Both the position numbers and the translations under genes were made by a program. Shown piece after piece: positions 36,593-46,773 of a DNA stretch of 64,000 bases. A model generated the notes under the pieces. It did not search any database. It was not told the origin of the DNA and saw nothing but the letters and a program-made list of their open reading frames with translations. The stretch's first letter is position 1; every line of letters starts with the position of its first letter. Source of the DNA: Streptococcus macacae NCTC 11558 (lineage in GTDB: Bacteria > Bacillota > Bacilli > Lactobacillales > Streptococcaceae); NCBI RefSeq assembly GCF_000187995.2, contig NZ_AEUW02000001.1, positions 434,001 to 498,000 on the forward strand, in the 5' to 3' direction.

Positions 36593-36651
36593 CGAGACAA
36601 AACAAGAAGATTGCTGTGACTATGAGATTTGTACAGTTATGGCTTTCTTTT

Positions 36652-36678
36652 AAAAAAGGCTGTGAAATAGCCTTTTTT
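36652..36678 (+). terminator. Terminator of the rgp/scc operon
   Basis: AAAAAAGGCT / AGCCTTTTTT, seven-base loop. Confidence 0.85.
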
Positions 36679-36827
36679 AGTTTGCCGCAGAAAAAATGAA
36701 ATACATAGGATAAATTTCCTGCTGCAGCTGCCAATAAGCCCTTTTTAAAAGAATCATATCTCTTTACCATTTTAGTTTTATCTTTCGAATAGTATAGATG
36801 TAACAAAAAATGAAAAGGGGATTATTA

Positions 36828-38453
36828 TTGAAACGATTAAAAATAATGCTTTTAACGACGGCTTTTTTAGGTGTCATTACGGCTTTTCGCTATGCAGCAG
36901 CAGATACTCAGGCGACGATCACTCATTATGATAAACAAGCGGGTACTTTTGATCTTGTCCTTCCCCAAGTGTCTGATGGTCAAATTATAAAATCAGTAGA
37001 CCTGGCGGTTTGGTCGGAAGAAAATGGTCAAGATGATTTAAAATGGTATTCTGCACAACAAAAAGAAAATGGTCAGCTGACAGTTCATTTTAGTACTGAA
37101 CAACATGGCAATATGGCTGGAAGCTATCTTGTTCATGCTTATATAACTTATGCTAATGGTAAGCGAATTGGAGTTAATCTAGGGAAACGTGATTTCTCTT
37201 TATCAGAACCGCAGCTATCACTAGGTCCCAATGGTATTCAGATAGCTTCGAAAATGAAACCTGCAGGATCAGAACAATTGCTTTGGGCAGTTTGGTCAGA
37301 TCAAAAAGGCCAGGATGATATCAAATGGTATTTGGCAGATGATGACGGCAAGGCTATAGCTCATTACGCTGATCATAAAGGTTATGGGACTTATCATGTC
37401 CATACTTATTTGAAAAAGGACGGTAAGATGATACCAATTGCTGCTCAAAAATTAGAGCTTCCTAAACCGCATATTAAGTCTCAAATTAATAAAATAAATG
37501 ATACCAGCTATGAGATCACCGTGAGTGACGTTCCTTCTTATATAACATCTGTGTCTGTGCCTGTTTGGACTGAGCAAAACGGTCAGGATGATCTGCAATG
37601 GTATCAGGCAAGTAAGACAGCTGATGGTATTTTTAAAGCGGTTGTTTATTTAAAGTCGCATCGCTTTGGATTAGGACGGTATCAGGTTCATTTTTATGGA
37701 GACAGTCTTTTAAATCTTGATTTAGAAGGTTTAGGTTCTGCAAATTTTGAAGTCCCATCTATTGATCACTATGAAGCCCCTCAAGTGACTATAGGCCCTT
37801 ATGATAACCATAAAGGGACTTTTGATATCAATGTAGCTGAAACAAATCACTCAAAAGTAATAAAGACAGTTAAAGCAGCAGTTTGGTCAGAAGCCAATCA
37901 GGAGAATATTCATTGGTATGAGTCTCAGCAAATATCAGACGGCAAGGCTGCTATTAGAGCAGATATTCAAAAACATGGCAATAAGACTGGAACTTACCAT
38001 GTGCATACTTATATCACTTATACAGATGAAAGCAGCAGTGGCCATGTGCTTGCTGACCAGCAGCTTAATGCTATTGATCTTACTCCTGCACCTAGCGTTA
38101 GAATCACTGCCTATATAAATGAAAGAAATACTTATCCAGTTGGTCAATGCACTTGGGGGGTAAAGGAGTTGGCGCCTTGGATTCCTAATTGGCTTGGTAA
38201 TGGCGGACAGTGGGCAGATAATGCGCGTGCTAAAGGGTTTAGAACAGGGAATGAGGCTAAAGTTGGTGCTGTTGCCTGCTGGGATGATGGCGGCTATGGC
38301 CATGTGGCCTACGTTAGCCATGTGGATGGCAATCATCGCATTCAAGTTAAGGAAGCCAATTATAAAAATCAGCAGTTTATTTCAAATTTCCGAGGGTGGT
38401 TTGACCCGACAGCTTCTTATTGGGGCCGTTTGACTTATATTTATCCTGATTAA
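36828..38453 (+). CDS. Secreted CHAP-domain wall hydrolase with Bsp-like repeats (TTG start)
   Basis: 541 aa from TTG seven bases after AAGGGG; the ATG six codons upstream has no SD. Signal peptide (AFLGVITAFRYAAADT). Four ~95-residue GBS Bsp-like repeats, each with a WSEENGQDDLKWY-type motif, then a CHAP domain (~430-541) with catalytic Cys441 (PVGQCTWG), His492 (YGHVAYV) and NY of KEANY. CHAP enzymes cut peptidoglycan peptides or amide bonds; the repeats probably hold it to the wall. Location behind the wall polysaccharide operon fits a role in wall remodelling. Confidence 0.85.
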   Translation: MKRLKIMLLTTAFLGVITAFRYAAADTQATITHYDKQAGTFDLVLPQVSDGQIIKSVDLAVWSEENGQDDLKWYSAQQKENGQLTVHFSTEQHGNMAGSYLVHAYITYANGKRIGVNLGKRDFSLSEPQLSLGPNGIQIASKMKPAGSEQLLWAVWSDQKGQDDIKWYLADDDGKAIAHYADHKGYGTYHVHTYLKKDGKMIPIAAQKLELPKPHIKSQINKINDTSYEITVSDVPSYITSVSVPVWTEQNGQDDLQWYQASKTADGIFKAVVYLKSHRFGLGRYQVHFYGDSLLNLDLEGLGSANFEVPSIDHYEAPQVTIGPYDNHKGTFDINVAETNHSKVIKTVKAAVWSEANQENIHWYESQQISDGKAAIRADIQKHGNKTGTYHVHTYITYTDESSSGHVLADQQLNAIDLTPAPSVRITAYINERNTYPVGQCTWGVKELAPWIPNWLGNGGQWADNARAKGFRTGNEAKVGAVACWDDGGYGHVAYVSHVDGNHRIQVKEANYKNQQFISNFRGWFDPTASYWGRLTYIYPD

Positions 38454-38472
38454 TCTTTATTTTAAAATAAGA

Positions 38473-38499
38473 CTGAGGCAAAGAAAGCCTCAGCTTTTT
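38473..38499 (+). terminator. Terminator of the CHAP gene
   Basis: CTGAGGC / GCCTCAG, seven-base loop, then CTTTTTAA. Confidence 0.85.
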
Positions 38500-38674
38500 A
38501 ATATGCTGTTTCTGATAATTGTCCATTGTAACTATTTGCTCTTTCATTTTTTAAATTTCACGTTTGTAGGGTAAGCCTAAAAAGCTATTGTGTTTGTTGC
38601 GTATCAGAAAATTGTTTCTCTTTCTTTTTTATGATAAAGTTATTTTATCAATAAAAGCAGGAGAGGAGACAATA

Positions 38675-40027
38675 ATGGTAAAACAGTATGATTATATCGT
38701 GATTGGCGGTGGTTCAGGCGGAATAGCTTCTGCCAATCGTGCAGCTATGCATGGGGCAAAAGTAATTCTTTTTGAAGGTAAAGCAATTGGTGGAACCTGT
38801 GTTAATCTAGGCTGTGTTCCTAAAAAGGTAATGTGGTACGGAGCACAAATTGCAGAGACCATTAATAACTATGCAGCTGATTATGGTTTTGATCTGACAG
38901 CAAATCATTTTGATTTTGAGACTTTAAAGAATAACCGCCAAGCCTATATTGATCGTATCCACGCTTCTTATGAACGCGGCTTTGACAATAATGGTGTCCA
39001 ACGTGTCTATGACTATGCCACCTTTGTCGATAGCCATACCGTGGAGTCAGGAGGAGAGCGCTACAGTGCTCCGAATATTTTAATAGCTACAGGCGGGCAT
39101 GCACTGATTCCTGACATTCCTGGAAGTCAATATGGGATAACTTCAGATGGCTTTTTTGACTTGGATGCTGTTCCTAAACGTACAGCTGTTGTTGGTGCAG
39201 GCTATATTGCGGTGGAAGTTTCAGGAATACTCCATGCTTTGGGCAGTGAGACACATCTTTTTGTCCGCAAGGAAGGTCCGCTTCGAAAATTTGATAAAGA
39301 AATTGTTGAAACTCTTGTTGAAGAGATGAAAAAAGATGGGCCGCAACTTCATACTTTTTCCATTCCTAAAAAAGTAGTGAAGAATGCTGATGGTAGTTTA
39401 ACTCTTACTTTAGAAAATGGAGAAAACTACACTGTTGATACCCTCATTTGGGCTATTGGCCGCGCAGCTAATACAAAGGGCTATAATCTGGAAGCAACAG
39501 GTGTTGCTTTAAATGATAAGGGATTTATCATCACAGATGAGTATGAAAATACAAATGTCAAGGGTCTTTACGCTCTTGGAGATGTTAATGGAAAATTGGA
39601 ATTGACACCAGTTGCGGTCGCTGCAGGGCGCCGTTTGTCTGAACGCCTTTTCAATAACAAGCCTAATGAAAAGTTAGATTATACTAAAATAGGAACTGTT
39701 ATTTTCAGCCATCCTACTATTGGTTCGGTTGGTTTAACGGAAGAAGCCGCCCAAGCTCAATATGGTAAGGAAAATATCAAAGTTTACCGTTCAACATTTA
39801 CCTCTATGTATACAGCTATTACCAAACATCGTCAATCCTGCAAGATGAAATTGGTGACAGCTGGTCCCGATGAAAAAATTATTGGACTTCATGGTATTGG
39901 TTATGGCGTTGATGAAATGATTCAGGGCTTTGCTGTAGCTATCAAGATGGGAGCGACTAAAGCAGATTTTGATGATACAGTTGCCATTCATCCTACTGGT
40001 TCAGAAGAATTTGTCACCATGCGCTAG
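38675..40027 (+). CDS. gor: Glutathione reductase
   Basis: 450 aa. FAD motif [15 protein letters not shown], redox disulfide [17 protein letters not shown] motif [13 protein letters not shown] followed by VRKEG, and C-terminal active-site HPTGSEEF with the His-Glu pair. Reduces glutathione disulfide with NADPH; streptococci import glutathione, so it serves oxidative stress defence. ATG after GGAGAGGAG chosen; an extension of 29 codons upstream is not family-like. Confidence 0.94.
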   Translation: MVKQYDYIVIGGGSGGIASANRAAMHGAKVILFEGKAIGGTCVNLGCVPKKVMWYGAQIAETINNYAADYGFDLTANHFDFETLKNNRQAYIDRIHASYERGFDNNGVQRVYDYATFVDSHTVESGGERYSAPNILIATGGHALIPDIPGSQYGITSDGFFDLDAVPKRTAVVGAGYIAVEVSGILHALGSETHLFVRKEGPLRKFDKEIVETLVEEMKKDGPQLHTFSIPKKVVKNADGSLTLTLENGENYTVDTLIWAIGRAANTKGYNLEATGVALNDKGFIITDEYENTNVKGLYALGDVNGKLELTPVAVAAGRRLSERLFNNKPNEKLDYTKIGTVIFSHPTIGSVGLTEEAAQAQYGKENIKVYRSTFTSMYTAITKHRQSCKMKLVTAGPDEKIIGLHGIGYGVDEMIQGFAVAIKMGATKADFDDTVAIHPTGSEEFVTMR

Positions 40028-40038
40028 CAGCTGAGGAA

Positions 40039-40122
40039 AAAGAGACTGGAATTTTGCCGCAACTCTCTAAAAAGCTGATCATAAAAGCTTCGTTTAGGGA
40101 TTGCCCATGTTCCAGTCTCTTT
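40039..40122. terminator. Long inverted repeat after gor
   Basis: AAAGAGACTGGAA / TTCCAGTCTCTTT, 13 bp perfect, ~58-base loop, then TAATTTTTA. Lies between gor and a converging gene; probably two-way. Confidence 0.65.
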
Positions 40123-40213
40123 AATTTTTATTGACAAGAAGGATAAGAGGCGGGCAGTATTTGTCAGCTTTCTCATTTCAGAAAATAAAAAAACTCTCTG
40201 TCAAAGAGAATTT

Positions 40214-40666
40214 TTACTGGTTTGCCTTTGCTGCGCCGCTGTTATTTGCATTTGACTGGTTAGCTGCCGGAGTATTATCTTTTTGATTAGCTGAATCGTT
40301 GGCGTTATTTTCTGCTGCTGTCGTCTCTGCTTGATTTTGGTTGTTAGCATTATTGGCTGAATCATTAGCACTGTCATTGTTGCCTTCTTGGGCTGCTGTG
40401 GTGTTGTTTTGATTATTGTTTTCGTCATCAACTTCTTTTTCGCGAATGACCGTTGTTTTAGAGGATGAGTCCTTTTTATTATTGTTTGAATGGTTTAGGT
40501 AACCGTTTATTGTAAGTAATGCTGTAACAATCCCTAGAAGTCCTGCAATGATAGCAACTGTTTTTTGAAGTGCTGAGAAACCAGTCTTGATATGCTCTGT
40601 TGGGCGTTTGCGATTGTTTGGTTGTTTAGTCGGCTGCTGCCGACGAGAATAGTTATTATTAGGCAT
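40214..40666 (-). CDS. DUF6556-like membrane protein with Asn/Ala-rich tail
   Basis: 150 aa from ATG after AAAGGAGG (an upstream in-frame ATG lacks SD). Basic N-terminus (NNNYSRRQQPTKQPNNRKRP), one hydrophobic helix (KTVAIIAGLLGIVTALLTIN), then ~90 residues dominated by N, A, Q, D, S and T with repeated NDSAN/NN motifs. Resembles streptococcal DUF6556 proteins as I recall. Low-complexity extracellular tail; function unknown. Confidence 0.6.
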   Translation of the reverse strand: MPNNNYSRRQQPTKQPNNRKRPTEHIKTGFSALQKTVAIIAGLLGIVTALLTINGYLNHSNNNKKDSSSKTTVIREKEVDDENNNQNNTTAAQEGNNDSANDSANNANNQNQAETTAAENNANDSANQKDNTPAANQSNANNSGAAKANQ

Positions 40667-40792
40667 GATTCCTCCTTTTGATAATATTATACGCTTTTTT
40701 CCTAAAAATTCCATAAAAAAGTCATTTTAATTCTCGAAAGAAGTTTCTGAAAATGTGTTATAATGATCCTATTGTAAATAAAGGTGAAAAAA

Positions 40793-41935
40793 ATGATTTA
40801 TTTTGATAATTCAGCAACAACTCAGCCTTATCCTGATGTTTTAAAGACTTATCAGGAAGTGGCCTCTAAAATAGTCGGCAATCCTTCTAGTTTGCATCAA
40901 TTGGGAACACAGTCCATGCGTATCCTAAAAGCTTCTCGCCGGCAAATTGCAGAGCTTTTAGGAAAAGCAGAAGACGAGATTATCTTTACATCAGGAGGTA
41001 CTGAAGGAGATAATTGGGTGCTTAAAGGTTTAGCATTTGAAAAAAGCTGCTATGGCCGGCATATCATTGTTTCTCATATTGAACATCCTGCTGTTAAAGA
41101 AACGGCCAAATGGCTGGCTGAACAGGGATTTGAAGTGGACTTTGCGCCTGTGTCACAGTCTGGCTTTGTAGATGTTGAAGCTTTAAGCAGATTAATCAAG
41201 GATGAAACGATCCTCGTTTCCGTTATGGCTGTGAATAATGAAATCGGCTCTATTCAGCCTATAGCTGAAATTTCTCAATTATTGGAAAATAAACCGACTA
41301 TTTCTTTTCATGTGGATGCTGTGCAGGCAATTGGCAAGATAGCACCTGAAGCTTATTTAACTGACCGAGTTGATTTTGCGACTTTCTCAGGTCATAAATT
41401 TCATGCTGTCCGCGGTGTTGGTTTTGTTTATAAAAAGGCTGGCAAAAAAATTGCGCCTCTTTTACATGGAGGCGGACAAGAGAGCCGTTTCAGAAGCGGT
41501 ACTGAAAACGCTGCAGGCATTGCCGCAATGGCAAAAGCTTTGCGGCTTATCTTTGATAAAGAAGAAAAAGCCAGAAAAGAACTTCTGACGATGAAAAAGG
41601 CACTTTTGGCAGGCCTTTCTAACTATAATGATGTTACAATTTTTTCAGGTTTGGAAAATTTTGCACCCCATATCTTAACCTTTGGCATCAAAGATGTCCG
41701 TGGTGAAATTTTGGTACATGCTTTTGAGGAGCATGACATTTATATCTCGACAACCAGTGCTTGTTCCTCCAAAGCTGGTAAGCCTGCTGGAACGCTGATT
41801 GCCATGGGGATTTCTCAAAAACTGTCCCAAACAGCTGTACGTGTTAGCTTAGATGAAACAAATGATATGGGACAAATTGAACAGTTTCTCACTATTTTTC
41901 AACACATTTATAATAAGACAAAGAAAGTAAGATAG
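40793..41935 (+). CDS. Cysteine desulfurase (NifS/IscS family)
   Basis: 380 aa from ATG ([16 protein letters not shown]), six bases after AAAGGTG; a GTG three codons earlier overlaps that SD. PLP Lys in [13 protein letters not shown], and active Cys in TSACSSKAG. Supplies persulfide sulfur; four bases upstream of thiI, so it most likely serves tRNA 4-thiouridine formation (NifZ-type role) rather than general Fe-S assembly. Confidence 0.92.
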   Translation: MIYFDNSATTQPYPDVLKTYQEVASKIVGNPSSLHQLGTQSMRILKASRRQIAELLGKAEDEIIFTSGGTEGDNWVLKGLAFEKSCYGRHIIVSHIEHPAVKETAKWLAEQGFEVDFAPVSQSGFVDVEALSRLIKDETILVSVMAVNNEIGSIQPIAEISQLLENKPTISFHVDAVQAIGKIAPEAYLTDRVDFATFSGHKFHAVRGVGFVYKKAGKKIAPLLHGGGQESRFRSGTENAAGIAAMAKALRLIFDKEEKARKELLTMKKALLAGLSNYNDVTIFSGLENFAPHILTFGIKDVRGEILVHAFEEHDIYISTTSACSSKAGKPAGTLIAMGISQKLSQTAVRVSLDETNDMGQIEQFLTIFQHIYNKTKKVR

Positions 41936-41939
41936 AATT

Positions 41940-43154
41940 ATGCAATATTCAGAAATTATGATCCGTTACGGAGAACTATCAACTAAAGGTAAAAATCGTA
42001 TGTGTTTCATTAATCAATTAAAACGCAATATCAAACATGTCTTAGCGGCTTATCCTGATGTTCGTGTAGCAGCAGCACGCGATCGTGGTCATATCTATCT
42101 AAATGGCAGTGATTATATTCCCGTAGCGCAATCTCTGAAAAATATATTTGGCATTCAGGCTTTTTCCCCTGTTTATAAGGTTGATAAGAGTTTAGAGGCT
42201 ATCATTCAGGCAGTTCAGGAAGTGATGCTCTCCATTTATCGAAAAGGTATAACGTTTAAAATTACAGCTAAGCGCAGCGATCATCATTTTGAACTTGACA
42301 GCCGTGAGCTTAATCAAGTTCTGGGAAGTGCTGTCTTTGATGTACTGCCTGATATTAAAGCACAGATGAAAAATCCCGATATTAACCTTAAAGTTGAAAT
42401 TCGTGAGGAAGCTGCTTATCTTTCTTATGAAAATATTAAGGGAGCAGGCGGTCTGCCAGTTGGAACTGCCGGCACAGGCATGCTAATGCTGTCAGGCGGG
42501 ATTGACTCACCGGTAGCAGGCTATTTAGCTCTAAAGCGCGGTGTCAATATTGAAGCTGTCCATTTTGCCAGTCCGCCCTACACCAGTCCCGGTGCTCTCA
42601 AAAAAGCGCAGGATCTGACGCGGAAATTGACAAAATTTGGCGGAAATATTCAGTTTATTGAGGTGCCCTTTACCGAAATTCAAGAGGAGATCAAGGAAAA
42701 AGCTCCAGAAGCCTATCTGATGACCCTGACACGGCGTTTTATGATGCGGATCACAGATCGCATTCGTAAAGAGCGCAGTGGGCTTGTTATCATCAACGGA
42801 GAAAGCCTTGGTCAAGTTGCCAGTCAAACTTTAGAATCTATGCAGGCCATTAATGCTGTTACAACGACACCAGTTATTCGCCCTGTTGTGACAATGGATA
42901 AATTAGAAATTATTGATATTGCTGAGAAGATTGATACTTTTAATATCTCAATTCAGCCTTTTGAAGACTGCTGTACCATTTTTGCGCCTGATCGTCCCAA
43001 GACCAATCCTAAGATTAAAAATGCTGAACAATATGAAGATCGGCTGGATGTGGAAGGGCTGGTTGAAAGAGCCGTCGCTGGAATTATGATCACCGAGATT
43101 ACTCCAGAAGCTGAAACTGACGAAGTAGATGAGCTGCTTGAGGACTTGCTGTAA
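41940..43154 (+). CDS. thiI: tRNA 4-thiouridine synthase
   Basis: 404 aa. N-terminal ferredoxin-like and THUMP domains (to ~165), then a PP-loop ATPase with [14 protein letters not shown], and [17 protein letters not shown] near the end. No rhodanese domain, as usual in Firmicutes, so sulfur is taken directly from the adjacent desulfurase. Makes s4U8 in tRNA. Confidence 0.95.
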   Translation: MQYSEIMIRYGELSTKGKNRMCFINQLKRNIKHVLAAYPDVRVAAARDRGHIYLNGSDYIPVAQSLKNIFGIQAFSPVYKVDKSLEAIIQAVQEVMLSIYRKGITFKITAKRSDHHFELDSRELNQVLGSAVFDVLPDIKAQMKNPDINLKVEIREEAAYLSYENIKGAGGLPVGTAGTGMLMLSGGIDSPVAGYLALKRGVNIEAVHFASPPYTSPGALKKAQDLTRKLTKFGGNIQFIEVPFTEIQEEIKEKAPEAYLMTLTRRFMMRITDRIRKERSGLVIINGESLGQVASQTLESMQAINAVTTTPVIRPVVTMDKLEIIDIAEKIDTFNISIQPFEDCCTIFAPDRPKTNPKIKNAEQYEDRLDVEGLVERAVAGIMITEITPEAETDEVDELLEDLL

Positions 43155-43243
43155 GATAAATTGCACTCCTTTTGGTGATAAAATCAAGCAGTTCTTAGAT
43201 TTTCATTGAATCTTATTGCTATATATGAAAGAAGGTGACGTTA

Positions 43244-43765
43244 GTGCTTGGATTTTTCCTTTGGATTCCATTCTTGCTGATTCGTTTTCCTTTTATGGCT
43301 CATTTTAGTAGAAAAGCTCTGCCTCGAGCAGCCTATTTTGCGCCGGTTCAGGGCAAGGAAAAAATAGCCTACCTAGGCTATCAAATCAGCAACCTAGCCT
43401 TGTTTTTGCCGACTTTCTTTACTAAGGTTGACTTGGATTTTTCGTGGTTTTTCTATCTGGGCTTGTTTATTTACCTTTTGGGACTGCTGTTGTGCGCTGT
43501 CTGTGTCGCTCACTTTGCCAAGCCTGATGATAAGGGCATGAATACCCAAGGGATTTATCGCTTTTCCCGTCATCCCATGTATCTCGCTTATTTTATCTGC
43601 TTTTTAGGAATGGCTATGCTTTTGCGCTCTATCCCTTTCGTCATCATTCTGATTCTTTTTCAACTATCTGCTCACTGGATCATCCTTGCTGAGGAAAGAT
43701 GGTGTTTGGTCCAATTTGGGAGTAGCTATCAGGATTATATGAAGCAGGTTCGACGGTATATCTAA
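43244..43765 (+). CDS. Isoprenylcysteine carboxyl methyltransferase-like membrane protein
   Basis: 173 aa from GTG five bases after AAGGTGA (another GTG three codons earlier sits in the SD). Four to five helices. The C-terminal GMNTQGIYRFSRHPMYLAYF and EERWCLVQFGSSYQDYMKQV match the SAM-binding ICMT/PEMT motif (RHPxY...EE...Y). Bacterial substrates unknown. Confidence 0.7.
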   Translation: MLGFFLWIPFLLIRFPFMAHFSRKALPRAAYFAPVQGKEKIAYLGYQISNLALFLPTFFTKVDLDFSWFFYLGLFIYLLGLLLCAVCVAHFAKPDDKGMNTQGIYRFSRHPMYLAYFICFLGMAMLLRSIPFVIILILFQLSAHWIILAEERWCLVQFGSSYQDYMKQVRRYI

Positions 43766-43802
43766 TTTTTTTGGGAAATTCATTTTTAAAAATCAAAAAA
43801 AC

Positions 43803-43831
43803 TTGCCAAAGGCTGACAGAAGTGCTATACT
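43803..43831 (+). promoter_or_regulatory. Promoter of rplU-prp-rpmA
   Basis: TTGCCA, 17 bases, TATACT. Confidence 0.7.
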
Positions 43832-43837
43832 TATAAA

Positions 43838-43961
43838 GTTGACTATGCACGTTCCTGTGCAACCGCACGAAAATCGTTTTTAAGTAATTGTAACAGTTCA
43901 CGATTTAGGCGAGTCTTCACGGAGGAATTTCCTCGAACAAAAATTTTATAGGAGGTGCATA
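43838..43961 (+). promoter_or_regulatory. Ribosomal protein L21 leader
   Basis: Structured 5' UTR: TGCAC-(6)-GTGCA hairpin (43846-43861), AAATCG / CGATTT long-range stem (43871-43906), GAGG..CCTC hairpin (43922-43934), ending in GGAGGTG. Matches the L21 leader that I know from Firmicutes, thought to bind L21 for feedback control. Confidence 0.75.
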
Positions 43962-44276
43962 ATGAGCACATATGCAATCATCAAAACTGGCGGCAAACAA
44001 GTTAAAGTTGAAGTAGACCAAACGATTTATGTTGAAAAACTTGATGTTGAAGCTGGAGCAGAAGTAACATTTGATCAAGTTGTTCTTGTCGGCGGTGACA
44101 AAACGGTTGTTGGTACTCCGCTTGTTGCTGGAGCTACTGTTGTTGGTACTGTTGAAAAACAAGGAAAACAAAAGAAGGTTGTTACTTACAAATATAAACC
44201 TAAAAAAGGCAGCCACCGTAAACAAGGTCACCGTCAGCCTTATACCAAAGTTGTTATCAAGGCTATCAATGCTTAA
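43962..44276 (+). CDS. rplU: 50S ribosomal protein bL21
   Basis: 104 aa; [20 protein letters not shown] start and [11 protein letters not shown] end are diagnostic. Strong GGAGGTG upstream. Confidence 0.98.
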   Translation: MSTYAIIKTGGKQVKVEVDQTIYVEKLDVEAGAEVTFDQVVLVGGDKTVVGTPLVAGATVVGTVEKQGKQKKVVTYKYKPKKGSHRKQGHRQPYTKVVIKAINA

Positions 44277-44287
44277 GATAAACTGAT

Positions 44288-44623
44288 ATGATTCAAGCAA
44301 CTTTTATTCGTCACAAGGGTATACTGGAAAGTGTTGAGCTGACCGGTCATGCTGGAAGTGGTGAGTACGGCTTTGATATCGTATGCGCAGCTGTTTCGGC
44401 TTTATCAATAAACTTGGTTAACGCCTTGAAAGTCTTAGCAGACTGCACAGTTGATTTGCAAATGGATGAGATTGATGGCGGTTATATGAAGGTGGATTTA
44501 TCACATATAGCCAACAAATCAGATGAGAAAGTTCAATTATTATTTGAATCTTTTCTCCTAGGAATAACCAATCTTGCTGAAAATTCTCCAGAATTTGTAA
44601 CAGCTAAGATTAGGTCCAAATAA
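44288..44623 (+). CDS. prp: Ribosomal-processing cysteine protease Prp
   Basis: 111 aa. Catalytic His21 (TGHAGSGEYG) and Cys33 (DIVCAAVSAL). Removes the N-terminal extension of L27 in Firmicutes that carry it. Its substrate is the next gene, with the cut motif present. Confidence 0.95.
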   Translation: MIQATFIRHKGILESVELTGHAGSGEYGFDIVCAAVSALSINLVNALKVLADCTVDLQMDEIDGGYMKVDLSHIANKSDEKVQLLFESFLLGITNLAENSPEFVTAKIRSK

Positions 44624-44644
44624 TTTAAGAGAGGACACAACATT

Positions 44645-44938
44645 ATGTTAAAAATGAATCTTGCTAACTTGCAATTTTTTGCCCACAAAAAAGGTGGCGG
44701 TTCTACATCTAACGGACGTGATTCAGAAAGCAAACGCCTTGGTGCTAAAGCAGCTGATGGTCAAACGGTTACAGGCGGCTCAATTCTTTACCGTCAACGT
44801 GGAACACATATCTATCCAGGCGCTAATGTCGGCCGTGGTGGAGATGATACACTTTTTGCGAAGATCGAAGGGGTTGTTCGCTTCGAACGTAAAGGCCGCA
44901 ATAGAAAACAAGTATCTGTTTATCCAGTTGCAAAATAA
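44645..44938 (+). CDS. rpmA: 50S ribosomal protein bL27 with processed N-terminal extension
   Basis: 97 aa. [13 protein letters not shown] is followed by [14 protein letters not shown]. The extension holds the Prp site LQFFA/H, cut after residue 13, exposing the N-terminus that reaches the peptidyl-transferase centre. Operon rplU-prp-rpmA. Confidence 0.97.
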   Translation: MLKMNLANLQFFAHKKGGGSTSNGRDSESKRLGAKAADGQTVTGGSILYRQRGTHIYPGANVGRGGDDTLFAKIEGVVRFERKGRNRKQVSVYPVAK

Positions 44939-44990
44939 TTCTGAAAAAGAAATGAACTGATATTAGTTCAAAAAACGACATAACTTATTG

Positions 44991-45040
44991 ATTAAAAGGA
45001 TTGAAGTTCTGTAAACGGTCAGAACTTCAATCCTTTTAAT
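44991..45040 (+). terminator. Strong 21-bp terminator of the rplU operon
   Basis: ATTAAAAGGATTGAAGTTCT+G pairs perfectly with its complement across an eight-base loop; right arm ends CCTTTTAATTATC. Confidence 0.8.
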
Positions 45041-45217
45041 TATCTTTATAATACTTTAAAAAATATAGCAAAAGTTTGCTAATGATGTAAAAATAAGACA
45101 GAGATATCTTTATTGGTCCAAGCTTATGCTCAAATACTTAAAGCATAAGCTGCTCACAGCTTAAGAACGACCTATTTAAAATAAACATTTGGATTTTTTA
45201 ATAGATTAATGGAAAAG

Positions 45218-45272
45218 TTTACCCCTTTTTTGCTCATCAAGCCAAATGGCAATAGAGCAAAAAAGGGGTAAA
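45218..45272 (-). terminator. 18-bp terminator of the glucan-binding gene
   Basis: TTTACCCCTTTTTTGCTC / GAGCAAAAAAGGGGTAAA perfect, 19-base loop. The minus strand right arm supplies the T6 tract. The rest of 45041-45217 shows nothing coding. Confidence 0.75.
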
Positions 45273-45288
45273 TTGTCAATTGCTGTTT

Positions 45289-46395
45289 TTAAGGGGTTAG
45301 CGTAGCTTTGCCGTCTTTATCAATCTGATAGTTTTTACCATTGTAAGTTAGGCTGCGATTAGTCCAAAGCTCACCAGAATCTTGGTCAAAATAGTAGAGG
45401 CTGCCATCTATATCAATGAGTTCGCCCTTAACTTGAGCCTCTTTTTGGCTATCAGTATTTGGGCGGAAGTACATCCTTTTTCCCTCTATCGTTTGCCAGC
45501 CGCTAACCGCTTTACCTTCGCTGTCAAAATAGTACCAGGCATTTTGATAAAAACCAAAACGATTTGTCAAGACCTGACCGGTGTTTGTATCAAAAAGGTA
45601 TTTGTGACCGTCAATAGTATAAACATTACTTCCTTTATACATTTGGCCTTTTGTTTGATGGCCGGGACGATCACCATTTTTATCACTGAAATAATAACGT
45701 TTTCCCTCTATCGTTTGCCAGCCAGTGAGAGCTTTGCCATCTTTTCCTAAGTAATAGGTGTAGCCGTTCCAAGTGATAAATTGATTAGAAAGCGGCTGTC
45801 CTTTAGCATCGAAATAGTAAACATCTCTGTTGATCTCTATAAGTCTATTTTGGACAAGGTGGTAGTTGTAAAAATAGTATTGTTTTTGATTGATTGTTTG
45901 GAAACCATCAACGGCTTTGCCGTCTTTTCCAAAATAGTAGATTTGCTGATACTTATCTGCTTTAAATTGATTTGTAAGGGCTGCACCAGTATCCTTATCA
46001 AAGTAATAGTAGCTCATATTAATAAATTGGAGAGTATCTTTTTGCAAGACACCTGCAGAAGAGAAATAGTAGGTTTTGCCGTCAATAGATTGTAAACCGG
46101 TGACTGCTATTCCTTTTTCATTTATATAGTAGGTATTTCCATCAGCCTTGGTGATAAATCCAGTCTTTTTGCTATCTACTTGAGTTGGAACTGTTTGATT
46201 ACCCTTAGCTGCGGAAATCTGTTGAGAGACTTTGCTAGTTTGTATAGATGAAGCAGTTTTGGCATTAGCAACTGTTGCTTGATTGGCATCAGCTAAACCA
46301 GCATAGTTTAAAGCAGCAAGTGAAACGATCGTTGCTCCGATAGTTTTTAGCCAACGCTTTTTGCTAAAAAACTTAACATTATTTTGTCTTTTCAT
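45289..46395 (-). CDS. Secreted protein made of glucan/cell-wall-binding repeats
   Basis: 368 aa. A basic start and hydrophobic core to ~38 (KTIGATIVSLAALNYAGLAD) form a Sec signal. After a Ser/Thr/Gln-rich linker (40-80), nearly all of the rest is about fourteen ~20-residue YG-type repeats (GKTYYF.., GWQTIEGKRYYF, NGYTYYLGKDGKALTG), as in glucosyltransferase C-termini and GbpA. No catalytic domain. Likely binds alpha-glucan from sucrose and helps biofilm cohesion; choline-binding is a less likely alternative. It could be a stand-alone Gbp or the tail of a lost glucansucrase, but it has its own signal peptide and SD (AAGGAGAAG). Confidence 0.8.
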   Translation of the reverse strand: MKRQNNVKFFSKKRWLKTIGATIVSLAALNYAGLADANQATVANAKTASSIQTSKVSQQISAAKGNQTVPTQVDSKKTGFITKADGNTYYINEKGIAVTGLQSIDGKTYYFSSAGVLQKDTLQFINMSYYYFDKDTGAALTNQFKADKYQQIYYFGKDGKAVDGFQTINQKQYYFYNYHLVQNRLIEINRDVYYFDAKGQPLSNQFITWNGYTYYLGKDGKALTGWQTIEGKRYYFSDKNGDRPGHQTKGQMYKGSNVYTIDGHKYLFDTNTGQVLTNRFGFYQNAWYYFDSEGKAVSGWQTIEGKRMYFRPNTDSQKEAQVKGELIDIDGSLYYFDQDSGELWTNRSLTYNGKNYQIDKDGKATLTP

Positions 46396-46494
46396 AAATC
46401 TTCTCCTTATCTGTAAAGAGTAAATAATAATGCCCCTATTGTATCACTCTTATTATTCTTTTCTAGAGAATTTGAAAAATGAAAGAAAGATGTA

Positions 46495-46773
46495 ATGGAT
46501 TTGATAATAATTTGTTTTTACTTTCATCAAATGTACATAAAAAATCCTTATCAATATGCCATTATAATACCGTATGCTAAAAAGAATAGTCTATTATCCG
46601 TAGTGCTAGATAAATATTTTAATGAAATGATAAGTGAAAATAAGCTGATAATCATGGAAACAGATACCCTTTGTTTGTGTAAAATGATATTGTCAATGAT
46701 ATTTTATGGCGTTATAATAAAAATGGTGGATGACTTACAGTATAATTCAAATGAATTCTTTATTAATGAATAA
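46495..46773 (+). pseudogene. Possible TetR-type regulator C-terminal remnant
   Basis: Open frame of 92 codons, very AT-rich, no good SD. The part LLSVVLDKYFNEMISENKLI and the following CKMILSMIFYGVII resemble the helical ligand domain of TetR/AcrR regulators, without a DNA-binding head. May be a relic or chance ORF. The flanks (46396-46494, 46774-46839) show nothing else. Confidence 0.3.

Noticed and set aside
37935..38345. 136-codon open frame opposite the CHAP domain
   Set aside because: Shadow frame; composition (Met/Ile/Ser-rich) is not protein-like.
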